This document shows, piece by piece, positions 50,158 through 57,565 of a DNA stretch of 64,000 nt. The position numbers and the translations under genes are program-made. A model generated the notes under the pieces. It worked only from the letters and a program-made list of their open reading frames with translations. It had not been told where the DNA came from and did no database searches. Within the stretch, counting starts at the first letter, position 1. The number at the start of each line of letters is the position of its first letter. Source of the DNA: Streptomyces durmitorensis (GTDB lineage: Bacteria > Actinomycetota > Actinomycetes > Streptomycetales > Streptomycetaceae); the NCBI RefSeq assembly GCF_023498005.1, contig NZ_CP097289.1:1302001-1366000 (forward strand), in the 5' to 3' direction.

Positions 50158-51159
50158 TCAGATGTTGTAGATGTCCGTCTTGTAGCGGGCCAGGTTGGCC
50201 GGGTCGCGGAAGAACTCGACGGTGCGCGCGAGGCCCTGCTCCAGGTCGTGTCCCGGTGCCCAGCCGGTGGCCGCGCGCAGCCGGCTCGCGTCGGCGACCA
50301 GGCGCATCACCTCGGAAGCCGCGGGGCGGATGCGCTGCTCGTCCTCGCTCACGTCGAGGTCGGCCTCCATCACCTTGCCTATGAGCCGCACCAGGTCACC
50401 GACGGAGATCTCGCCGCCGGTGCCCGCGTTGAAGGTGCGGCCCACGACGGCGTCGGCGGGTGCGGTGCCGACGGCGATGAAGGCCTGCGCGGTGTCCGCG
50501 ACGAAGGTGAAGTCGCGGGTGGGCCGCAGGTCGCCGAGAGTGATCTCCCGTGACCCCGAGGCCACTTGACCGATGACGGTCGGGATGACGGCCCGCATCG
50601 ACTGACGCGGACCGAAGGTGTTGAAGGGGCGCAGGGTGACCACGGGCGTCTCGAAACTCGCGTGGTAGCTGTCGGCGAGCCGGTCGCCGCCCGCCTTCGA
50701 AGCGGCGTACGGGGACTGGGTGTTGATGGGGTGGTCCTCGGTGATCGGGACGGTCTGCGCGGTGCCGTACGTCTCGCTGGTGGAGGTGTGCACCAGGCGC
50801 GGGATCTCCAAGTGGCGTACGGCTTCCAGGACATTGAGCGTGCCGGTCACGTTCGTGTCCACGTAGCTGTGCGGGGCCTGGTAGGAGTACGGGATCGCGA
50901 TGAGTGCGGCCAGGTGGTAGACCGTCTCGGCGCCGGTGACCAGGCCGCGGACCGAGCCCGGGTCGCGTACGTCGCCCAGGACGATCTCGACCTCGGCGAG
51001 CACCTCGGGCGCGAGCGTCTCCAGCCAGCCGTAGGAGGAGAAGGAGTTGTACTGCGCCATCGCGCGGACCCGGTGGCCCGACGCGACGAGCGCCTCGGTG
51101 AGGTGCGAGCCGATGAAGCCTTCGGCTCCGGTGACGGCGACGAGTGGTGCGGATGCCAT
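50158..51159 (-). CDS. NDP-sugar 4,6-dehydratase-like SDR
   Basis: 333-residue extended SDR. Rossmann motif VTGAEGFIGSHLTEAL, the family-typical RAMAQYNSFSSYGWLE, active-site HTSTSETYG and YAASKAGGD (YxxxK), and RPFNTFGPRQS. The layout matches bacterial LegB/GDP-mannose-dehydratase-like enzymes that act on GDP- or UDP-sugars; the particular substrate is not evident. It lies 116 bp upstream of the nucleotidyltransferase and 102 bp downstream of the membrane protein, all on one strand. Confidence 0.88.
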   Translation of the reverse strand: MASAPLVAVTGAEGFIGSHLTEALVASGHRVRAMAQYNSFSSYGWLETLAPEVLAEVEIVLGDVRDPGSVRGLVTGAETVYHLAALIAIPYSYQAPHSYVDTNVTGTLNVLEAVRHLEIPRLVHTSTSETYGTAQTVPITEDHPINTQSPYAASKAGGDRLADSYHASFETPVVTLRPFNTFGPRQSMRAVIPTVIGQVASGSREITLGDLRPTRDFTFVADTAQAFIAVGTAPADAVVGRTFNAGTGGEISVGDLVRLIGKVMEADLDVSEDEQRIRPAASEVMRLVADASRLRAATGWAPGHDLEQGLARTVEFFRDPANLARYKTDIYNI

Positions 51160-51261
51160 GAGTGCTCCTGATGACTGATCACGTGACGGTGATGGTGATG
51201 GAGGTGTAGGTGGAGGTGGTGCGCTGCGCGGCCTGGCCCGAGTGGTGTGGCGCGGGCCCGC

Positions 51262-52704
51262 TCAGGCGTGCGCCGTTGGCCGACCCAAGCGGTGGACGGC
51301 GACGGCGAGGAGCGCCAGGACGGCGGCGGTACAGCCGATGAGTTGCGCGGTGGGCACCGAGACGGTGCCGGTGAGCGGGAGCGCCGTGGCGGTGGCCGCG
51401 GCGGCAAGGCAGGGCGCGGCGGACGGCCAGGCCGCGCCGAACGCCTGGAGGAGCAGGGCGATCCACAGCACGGCGCCGAGAAGCAGGAGCCGGGCCGCGC
51501 TCGCACCGACGAGTACGGCGCCCAGGGCGAGCGGCAGGAGATAGGCCGCGCCGCACACGGCGAGCGCACGCGCGGCGCGCAACCGGAAGCCCCGGGGAGT
51601 GGTCGAGGCGTGCAGTGCGGCCACGGCGAGACCGCGGTAGCGGTAGAGAAGCCACTCGGCGGGGCCCATGCTCAGGGTCAGCACGATGACGGCGTACGGC
51701 TCCTGCTGTCCCGCCACCGCGGTCAGCGTCCCGGCCGCGAGACCGAACAGGCCGTACGGAAGCGAGCCCACCAGGGGCGGTACGGGTCCCGGCGCGGGGG
51801 TCGCCCGAAGCGCCGAGCGCAGTGCGTGGGCGGCGGCCGCCGTCGCCAGCAGCACGGTGAGCAGCGGCAGTCCGGTCCGCAGGAGCTGCGGCGGCTGCCA
51901 CCACGGCTCGGCGGCCGCGGCCAGCACGACCGGGAGGAGCGCCGCCGCGAGGATCTTCTCGCGGCCGAGCACGAGCAGCAGCCCGGCCGCTGCGAGATAG
52001 CAGGACTGCCCGACGGCGAACAGGGCGGCGGCTCCCGGCCCCGCGACCAGCAGGCCGGTGACCGACGCGGCCACGACGCCCAGCGGCGCACCGCGCAGCA
52101 GGGTGCGCCCGGCCTCGTGCCGCCCGGCCGCGAGGCGGCTGTACGCCCGGTGGCTCAGCGCCTGGGACCAGGCCCAGGACACCAGGGCTGCGGCGATCAG
52201 CCCGTACAGCCCCGAGGCCGAGGAGCCCCACGCGCCCTGCGCCAGTACATAGGCCGTACCCGGAAGCGCGAAGAGCAGCCCGCGCAGGGCGCAGCGCAGA
52301 TGGTCGGGCCGCCAGGGGTCGGGCGGCACAGGCGGCTTCGGATGGCTGCGCGGCACCCTCCGGAAGACGGCGTCGGCCAGCGAGAACAGATCGGGGTGCC
52401 CATACGTCTCCTGGATCCGGTCGCCGGTCAGGCCCTGCGACTCCAGGAGCGCGGCGACTTCGTAGGGGTGGACGGCCGCGCCCGCGTCGTCGGCGAGTTC
52501 GGCGGCAAGGCGGTCGACGGGGTCGTCGGCGCGGGCGGGGCGCAGCGCGACGCCCGTGCGGATGCGGGGACGGCCGTCGTCGGAGGCGGCGCGGGGCGGC
52601 CGTGCCAGACGCAGGGCGAGGGTGTCGTCCGCGCCGAAGGCGTCGCCGTTCTCCGTGCCGCGGGGGTTCCCGCCGCGCGGCCTGAGAGGGAGCGGTCCGC
52701 TCAT
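51262..52704 (-). CDS. polytopic membrane protein of the exopolysaccharide locus
   Basis: 480-residue protein. Residues 1-140 are soluble (LAAELADDAGAAVHPYEVAALL, TGDRIQETYGHPDLFSLADAVFRR, read with gaps) and 145-475 contain about 10-12 hydrophobic spans rich in Ala, Leu and Gly. I do not recognise a family; it is not obviously PelG or Wzx. Its ATG overlaps the stop of the PelF-like glycosyltransferase gene by 4 nt, so the two are translated together. The most likely job is polymer or precursor translocation or membrane docking of the glycosyltransferase; this is inference. Confidence 0.68.
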   Translation of the reverse strand: MSGPLPLRPRGGNPRGTENGDAFGADDTLALRLARPPRAASDDGRPRIRTGVALRPARADDPVDRLAAELADDAGAAVHPYEVAALLESQGLTGDRIQETYGHPDLFSLADAVFRRVPRSHPKPPVPPDPWRPDHLRCALRGLLFALPGTAYVLAQGAWGSSASGLYGLIAAALVSWAWSQALSHRAYSRLAAGRHEAGRTLLRGAPLGVVAASVTGLLVAGPGAAALFAVGQSCYLAAAGLLLVLGREKILAAALLPVVLAAAAEPWWQPPQLLRTGLPLLTVLLATAAAAHALRSALRATPAPGPVPPLVGSLPYGLFGLAAGTLTAVAGQQEPYAVIVLTLSMGPAEWLLYRYRGLAVAALHASTTPRGFRLRAARALAVCGAAYLLPLALGAVLVGASAARLLLLGAVLWIALLLQAFGAAWPSAAPCLAAAATATALPLTGTVSVPTAQLIGCTAAVLALLAVAVHRLGRPTAHA

Positions 52705-54239
52705 CCCGCCACCTCGTCCGAGAGGTGCTGACTCATCAACTCAGCCTCGGCTGGCGCCTGTTGACCGCGTGTGGCCAACTCCTCGTAGATCGAGCGGAAC
52801 GCGTCCACCGTCTGCCGGAGCGTGAACTGCTCGATCACCCGAAGGCGGGCCGCCTCGCCCATCGCGGCGCGGCGCCGGGGGTCGCGGAGCAGTTCGACGA
52901 CGGACCGCGCCATGGCCTCCGGGGCGCGCGGCGGCACCACGAGGCCGGTGGGGCCCACGGCCTCCCGCACCCCGCCGACGTCGGTGGAGACCGTGGCGCG
53001 ACCGCAGGACATCGCCTCGATCAGGGTGAACGGGAAGCCCTCGCTGATGCTGGACAGCATCACCACGTTGCCCGCGGAGTAGGCGTCCTTGATGTGCTCG
53101 ACGCGGCCCTCAAAGACCACCGCGTCACCGTGACCGAGCTCGGCGGCCAGCGCCTCGCAGCGCTCGCGGTAGGCCTCGCCACCGCGCGGGGTGCCGCCGA
53201 ACAGCCGGAGCCTGGCGTCCGGTATCTCCTGCCTGACCAGGGCGAAGCAGCGGATCAGGGTCTCCAGGTCCTTGATCGGGTCGACGCGGCCCGCCCAGCT
53301 CAGGGTGGGGCTCTGCGGCTCGGGGCCCGCGGGCGGGAAGGCCTCGGGGTCCACGCCGTTGTAGACGGTGCGGATGAGGGACGGCCGCGCGCCGCCGCGC
53401 TCCTCCCAGAGGCGGTTGTAGCGGTTGCCCGGGGTGATCAGGGAGGCCTGGCGGTACGTCTCCTCGGCGAGCAACCGGAAGAAGCCGAGCAGCAGGGCCT
53501 TCACGGGCCAGCTGTACGGGCCCGTGCGGTAGCCGAGGTAGCGCTCACGCAGATACACGCCGTGCTCGGTCAACAGCAGTGGGACGCCATGGAGTTGACG
53601 TCCTATCAGACCGGGCAGGGCCGCGATGCCGCCGCTGACCGCGTGTGCGACGCCGTGCTCGGGCGGCCGGGCGGCGAGCGGCCGCAGCGCGTGTTCGAGC
53701 AGGCCGGTGGCGGTGACCGCGTCGTGCAGCGTCGGCCGCGCCTCGGCGGTCGCGCGCCCGGGGACATTCCATACGGAGGTCAGGACGTGCACCGCGCGGT
53801 CGGTGCGCAGCGCCGGTGACAGGGCGCCGTCGCGGGCGTGCCGGGCGAGGTCGTGGAGCGCGGGGGCGAAGCCGTCCTCGGCGGCCGGGTCGAGCAGTGC
53901 GGTGAGGAACTGTTCGTAGGAGCCGAGGAGTTGACGCCGACGTCGGCCGCGCGGGGCGTGCCCGGCGGGGGTCGGTCCCCACATGGGCAGGCAGACGGGC
54001 TCGTCGACGTGCGGCGGGAGGTCCCAGGCGAGGCTCTCGCTGCCGGTGCCGGTGACGGCGAGGACGCCGAAGTCGATGTCGGGCATGCCGCGCACGAGTT
54101 GGTCGCACCAGACGCTGACACCACCGTGGCTGTGCGGGTAGGTGCCTTCGGTCAGCAGGGTGACGCGGGTCCTTGCGGGGCGGGGCGACGGCATGGGGAA
54201 GGGTGCCGGTATCGGCACGGGCGAGGGCGAGGTGGACAT
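52701..54239 (-). CDS. PelF-like GT4 glycosyltransferase (DUF3492)
   Basis: 512-residue cytoplasmic GT-B glycosyltransferase. After a Pro/Ser-rich start, residues about 25-290 match the DUF3492 N-domain of PelF (VTLLTEGTYPHSHGGVSVWCDQLV with a gap; LLTEHGVYLRER; ITPGNRYNRLWEERGG). Residues 300-500 are the GT4 C-domain (VYNGVDPEAFPP, SWAGRVDPIKDLETLI, ISEGFPFTLIEAMSCGRATVSTDVGGVREAV with gaps, containing the E-x7-E donor motif). PelF polymerises an N-acetylhexosamine polymer of the Pel/GalNAc type. It is coupled to the membrane protein and follows the CE18 gene after a terminator. Confidence 0.88.
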   Translation of the reverse strand: MSTSPSPVPIPAPFPMPSPRPARTRVTLLTEGTYPHSHGGVSVWCDQLVRGMPDIDFGVLAVTGTGSESLAWDLPPHVDEPVCLPMWGPTPAGHAPRGRRRRQLLGSYEQFLTALLDPAAEDGFAPALHDLARHARDGALSPALRTDRAVHVLTSVWNVPGRATAEARPTLHDAVTATGLLEHALRPLAARPPEHGVAHAVSGGIAALPGLIGRQLHGVPLLLTEHGVYLRERYLGYRTGPYSWPVKALLLGFFRLLAEETYRQASLITPGNRYNRLWEERGGARPSLIRTVYNGVDPEAFPPAGPEPQSPTLSWAGRVDPIKDLETLIRCFALVRQEIPDARLRLFGGTPRGGEAYRERCEALAAELGHGDAVVFEGRVEHIKDAYSAGNVVMLSSISEGFPFTLIEAMSCGRATVSTDVGGVREAVGPTGLVVPPRAPEAMARSVVELLRDPRRRAAMGEAARLRVIEQFTLRQTVDAFRSIYEELATRGQQAPAEAELMSQHLSDEVAG

Positions 54240-54435
54240 GGTGGGGCTCCGCGGGTGAGATACGAACGCGAGGGAGCCGACGGCAGCGCCCCGCCCCGGC
54301 GTGGACCGGGGTGCGGCGAGTTCCGTGAACGGCGGGGTGCGGGACGTACTGGCGCGGGGGGATGGTCGTGCGGTGTGGGCCCCTGGGCGACGGGGGCTGT
54401 GTGCGGCGGCAGGGGCGTGCCGCGCGAGGCGTGGT

Positions 54436-54473
54436 CCCGGAGGCCGGCCGGGAGGGGCCGGCCGGCCTCCGGG
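54436..54473. terminator. strong hairpin terminator after CE18-like gene
   Basis: CCCGGAGGCCGGCCG pairs perfectly over 15 bp with CGGCCGGCCTCCGGG around an 8-nt loop, 14 bp after the CE18-like stop. The remainder of the gap (54240-54435) must hold the promoter of the glycosyltransferase gene; nothing else is recognisable in it. Confidence 0.82.
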
Positions 54474-54486
54474 TGCGACCGGAAGG

Positions 54487-56646
54487 TCAGCGCCGGGTGG
54501 GCAGCGCGCGTGGCGTGTGGCCGTCGGTGCCTGGCTTTACGTATCGGGTGACCCCGGACGGGACGGGCAATTCCTTGGCCGCCTTCGGGACGTCGGCCTG
54601 CTCGGCCGCCGCCTTGCCCGCCGTGAGGGCGGTCGGCAGCTTGAGCGTGACCCGGCTCTGGAGGAGCGACGGGGATGCCCAGCCGGAGGTTCTTCCGGCG
54701 TAAGCCGATCCGAACGGGTCGGTTCCCAGGAGGAGTTGCTGCACGGTACCGGTGGGCATGGTGGCACGGGCGGCCACACCTGACGGGGCCTGGACCGTCA
54801 CCGTGCCGCCGATCCGGTAGGCGGTGACGCGGCCCGCCTTGACGGCCGTGTCCCAGGCCGCGCGGGAGCGCAGCTCGCCGCCGATGTCGGCCATCCGCAG
54901 GTTGACCACGGGGGCGTTGTCCGCGAACAGCGCGCCGTACGCGTCCAGGACGGAGCCGAGCACGGGGTACGCGATGCGGTCCTCGGCGAGGTTCGACTGG
55001 TGGATGAAGTGCGGCCGGGGGTCGTTCGCCAGGGCGTGCCCGAGCGCGATCGTCGACTCGACCGGCACGATGTGGTCCTGGTAGCCGGTGGTGGTGTCGA
55101 GAGGGCTCTCCAAGCAGGTGGCCACGGAGGAGTTCTCGCAGACGCCGCTGCCGCCGTCCGCCTTGCGGGTGTAGATCCAGTTGTACTCGTCTACCTGCTC
55201 GCTGGCGCGGCCCGCGTTGTAGAAGACGTTCATCGGGTAGCGGGGCACGGTCAGGGCGGCGCCCACCTGGCGCTGCCCTCTGTCCCGGGAGTTGTCCGAG
55301 CCGAGCCAGCTCACGCCGTTGTCCCGCAGAGCCGTGCTCAGGTTCGGGTTGTCGTCGGGCTGCTGGGGAAGCACCTTGAGCCCGGAGTGCTCGCCGGTGA
55401 CCAACTCGCCGTTCACGAGCGGGAGTCCGGCGCGCTGGCCCCAGTTGCGGTTGTCGGAGATCTGCTGGGAGATCTCGGTACGGGAGACGTAGCGGGTGCT
55501 GCCGTCCGCGTTCTTCGCGCAGGTCCACGGCACGGTGCTGACGTCCTGGACGCAGCCGAGGAAGGGGTGGTTGTAGGTGTGGTTGATCCAGCGGTGCTCG
55601 CTCCGGTCGGCGATCAGCCGGTCCGCCAGCGGGTCCGCGCCGCCGTTCTCCTCGCGGAAGAGCTCGCTGCCACCGCCGTTGAAGGCCATGTCGAGCGGGA
55701 ACTTGCGCCCCTTGGACCACTGGGCCGCGTAGGCCGCGTCGTCCGGCGTCATCCGGATCGGGTCGGGAGTGCCCTGGCCCGGCGGGCAGTCCACGTCGCC
55801 CGGTGTGCAGTTGAGTTCGCTGTCCCAGCGGTCGTCGGCGCCGAAGACGTCGTCGACGTGCACGGCGAAGTAGTTGCGGGAGGAGCCGAGTTGGACGCCC
55901 TGGGTCATCCAGTCGACGATGCCGCGGGCGAGCAGCCGGAACTGCTGCTGATGCTGGTTGTAGACGAAGGTCACCACCAGCTCGCGGCGCCCGTCGTGGC
56001 GGTACTCGCCCACGAGCGAGCCGCGGCCGGAGGCGCCGGGGATCGGCGCGTCCACGTAGCTCGTGAAGTCGGCGCCCGGCGCCGGCTTGGACAGGAAGCC
56101 GTAGCTCTCGCTCGCCGCGGGCGAGTTGTCCTCGAAGGGCACCTGCCCCGCGAGGTAGCCGAAGGGACCGCTCTTGCCCGACGCGGTCACCTGGGCCCGC
56201 ACCCCGTCGAGCGATCCGCTGAACTCCGGTGTCTGCAGGCCTGCTTCGGGCCTGGCGTAGGTGTAGGCGTCCACTTGCGGGATGGCGTAGGTCTGCTCGT
56301 AGGCGGCCAGGGCGGCCATCTCGGCGGATCCGGCGCCGAACGGATTGTCGTTGGGCAGCACGACGGCCTGGAACTTGGCGCGGGCCCTGCCGTCCACGCT
56401 GTCCGCGAGGAACGCGGCGTCGATCACAGGACGTCCGCTCTGCCGCAGGTCGACGGTGGTGTACGGCGTTCCCTGGCCGTCGAGTTCGGCGGTGAGCGCG
56501 GCGGTGGCAGGGCCTCCGTCGGTCACCACCAGGACGCGCAGGTCGATGCGTGGCAGCTCGGCGGCCGAAGCCGGAGTGCCGGGCAGCGAGAGCGCGAGAA
56601 GCAGAGCGCCGGCGCCGAGAGCCGCCGCTCGCGCGGTGTGATTCAT
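54487..56646 (-). CDS. secreted CE18/Agd3-like polysaccharide deacetylase
   Basis: 719-residue exported protein. Signal peptide residues 1-28 (core AALGAGALLLALSLPG, cleavage after ASA). Residues about 30-245 are an N-terminal region with a CBM- or flavodoxin-like pattern (DLRVLVVTDGGPATAALTAEL). The deacetylase domain follows with metal motif HVDDVFG (Asp265, Asp266) and the H-x3-H pair His356/His360 in NHTYNHPFLG, then IHQSNLAED. This is the arrangement of fungal Agd3, founding member of CE18, which deacetylates galactosaminogalactan. ATG at 56646 chosen because a clean signal peptide follows; GGAGGGG lies upstream. It heads the locus and has its own terminator. Confidence 0.83.
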   Translation of the reverse strand: MNHTARAAALGAGALLLALSLPGTPASAAELPRIDLRVLVVTDGGPATAALTAELDGQGTPYTTVDLRQSGRPVIDAAFLADSVDGRARAKFQAVVLPNDNPFGAGSAEMAALAAYEQTYAIPQVDAYTYARPEAGLQTPEFSGSLDGVRAQVTASGKSGPFGYLAGQVPFEDNSPAASESYGFLSKPAPGADFTSYVDAPIPGASGRGSLVGEYRHDGRRELVVTFVYNQHQQQFRLLARGIVDWMTQGVQLGSSRNYFAVHVDDVFGADDRWDSELNCTPGDVDCPPGQGTPDPIRMTPDDAAYAAQWSKGRKFPLDMAFNGGGSELFREENGGADPLADRLIADRSEHRWINHTYNHPFLGCVQDVSTVPWTCAKNADGSTRYVSRTEISQQISDNRNWGQRAGLPLVNGELVTGEHSGLKVLPQQPDDNPNLSTALRDNGVSWLGSDNSRDRGQRQVGAALTVPRYPMNVFYNAGRASEQVDEYNWIYTRKADGGSGVCENSSVATCLESPLDTTTGYQDHIVPVESTIALGHALANDPRPHFIHQSNLAEDRIAYPVLGSVLDAYGALFADNAPVVNLRMADIGGELRSRAAWDTAVKAGRVTAYRIGGTVTVQAPSGVAARATMPTGTVQQLLLGTDPFGSAYAGRTSGWASPSLLQSRVTLKLPTALTAGKAAAEQADVPKAAKELPVPSGVTRYVKPGTDGHTPRALPTRR

Positions 56647-57565
56647 GCGGTGTGTGGTCCCCTCCGCGGTCGGGCACAGGGGATGTCTCCACCCCGTGGC
56701 CCGCCCCCCAACGACAAGGACACCCATCGCAGTGTGTGTCCGTGTCACTCTGACGCGTCACATAGTGCGTCCCACCTGTGGGGTCTGTGCGGATTCTGTG
56801 AAACCTGGCGGAAAAATGCTGGCGAACCCTTAGCGGTACGAAATGGCAGGCACGGGGCGGGAGATGGCTCCCCGGAATGGGGTGTTCCGGGACGCCGTGG
56901 CCGATCAGAGGGGTTGCCGCTCCCCTGGCCGCCTGTAGGTGCCGGTTACACGCGTCGACCCTCCGCCCGCTCGGCGGAGATCGAAATTGGGGGCGCGCGG
57001 AACCGCGCGTAATCAGCCAAGCGAGAGAGACGCGCGCTGCGGCGCCTTCTCCTGGAAAGCGCGTTCTGACCTGCACAGCAAGCGCGTTCCATGAACATCG
57101 GGGGGCGCAATTCAGGGCACGATGGGGGGCGTGCAGGGGGGCGCTCTTGCATTCATGGCCCCCGGTACCCCCTTCGTCGCCGCCGAGGCCAATCCATCAT
57201 GCGGTCGCCGACGAATCACTTATGTCCGACGGGGCTGTGAGGGACCTTCCGGACGCACGGAGGTGGTGACGGGCGCACGTTGTCCCGGCGGAGTGTCGAG
57301 GCCTGAGCCTCCTCCGCCCGGACTCCGCCGTCGCCACCTCCGCCTTCGCCCTCCGCCTTCGCCCTCGCCCTTCGCCCTCGCCCTCGCCCCTCGCCCTTCG
57401 CCTTCGCCCCTCGCCTTCGCCCTTCGCCTTCGCCCCTCGCCCTTCGCCCTCGCCCCTCGCCCCTCGCCCCTCGCCCCTCGCCCCTCGCTGTGACCATCGC
57501 ACGATTCACTCGTTTGAACCTGGTCAGGACGCAACGTCGTCAGCCTTTGGAAGGCTTCTTGATCG
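56647..57565. other. 919-bp divergent intergenic region
   Basis: No gene is supported. It holds the promoters of the divergent CE18-like and sigma-like genes and several inverted repeats: TGACGCGTCA (56751-56760), CCCAC-CT-GTGGG (56771-56782) and CCCGGAA-N7-TTCCGGG (56871-56891). Four G-runs (57100-57141) could form a G-quadruplex. AGCGCGTTC is repeated at about 57057 and 57081. The pyrimidine tract 57340-57487 is listed separately. Confidence 0.5.
57340..57487. repeat. pyrimidine-rich short tandem repeat
   Basis: About 148 bp of CGCCCTT/CGCCCCT-type units of 6-7 bp, nearly pure C/T apart from one G per unit. The last 30 bp are an almost perfect CGCCCCT array. It ends about 80 bp upstream of the sigma-like gene. 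Likely prone to slippage; no coding function. Confidence 0.85.

Noticed and set aside
54152-57076. 974-codon minus-strand frame across the CE18-like gene
   Set aside because: Another frame of the same strand holds the signal peptide and deacetylase motifs; this one is low-complexity Arg/Ala/Pro.
57340-57487. Possible Pro/Ser- or Arg-rich coding extension of the sigma-like gene
   Set aside because: It is out of frame with and separated from the gene at 57566 by a spacer with its own ribosome site; pure short-unit microsatellite.
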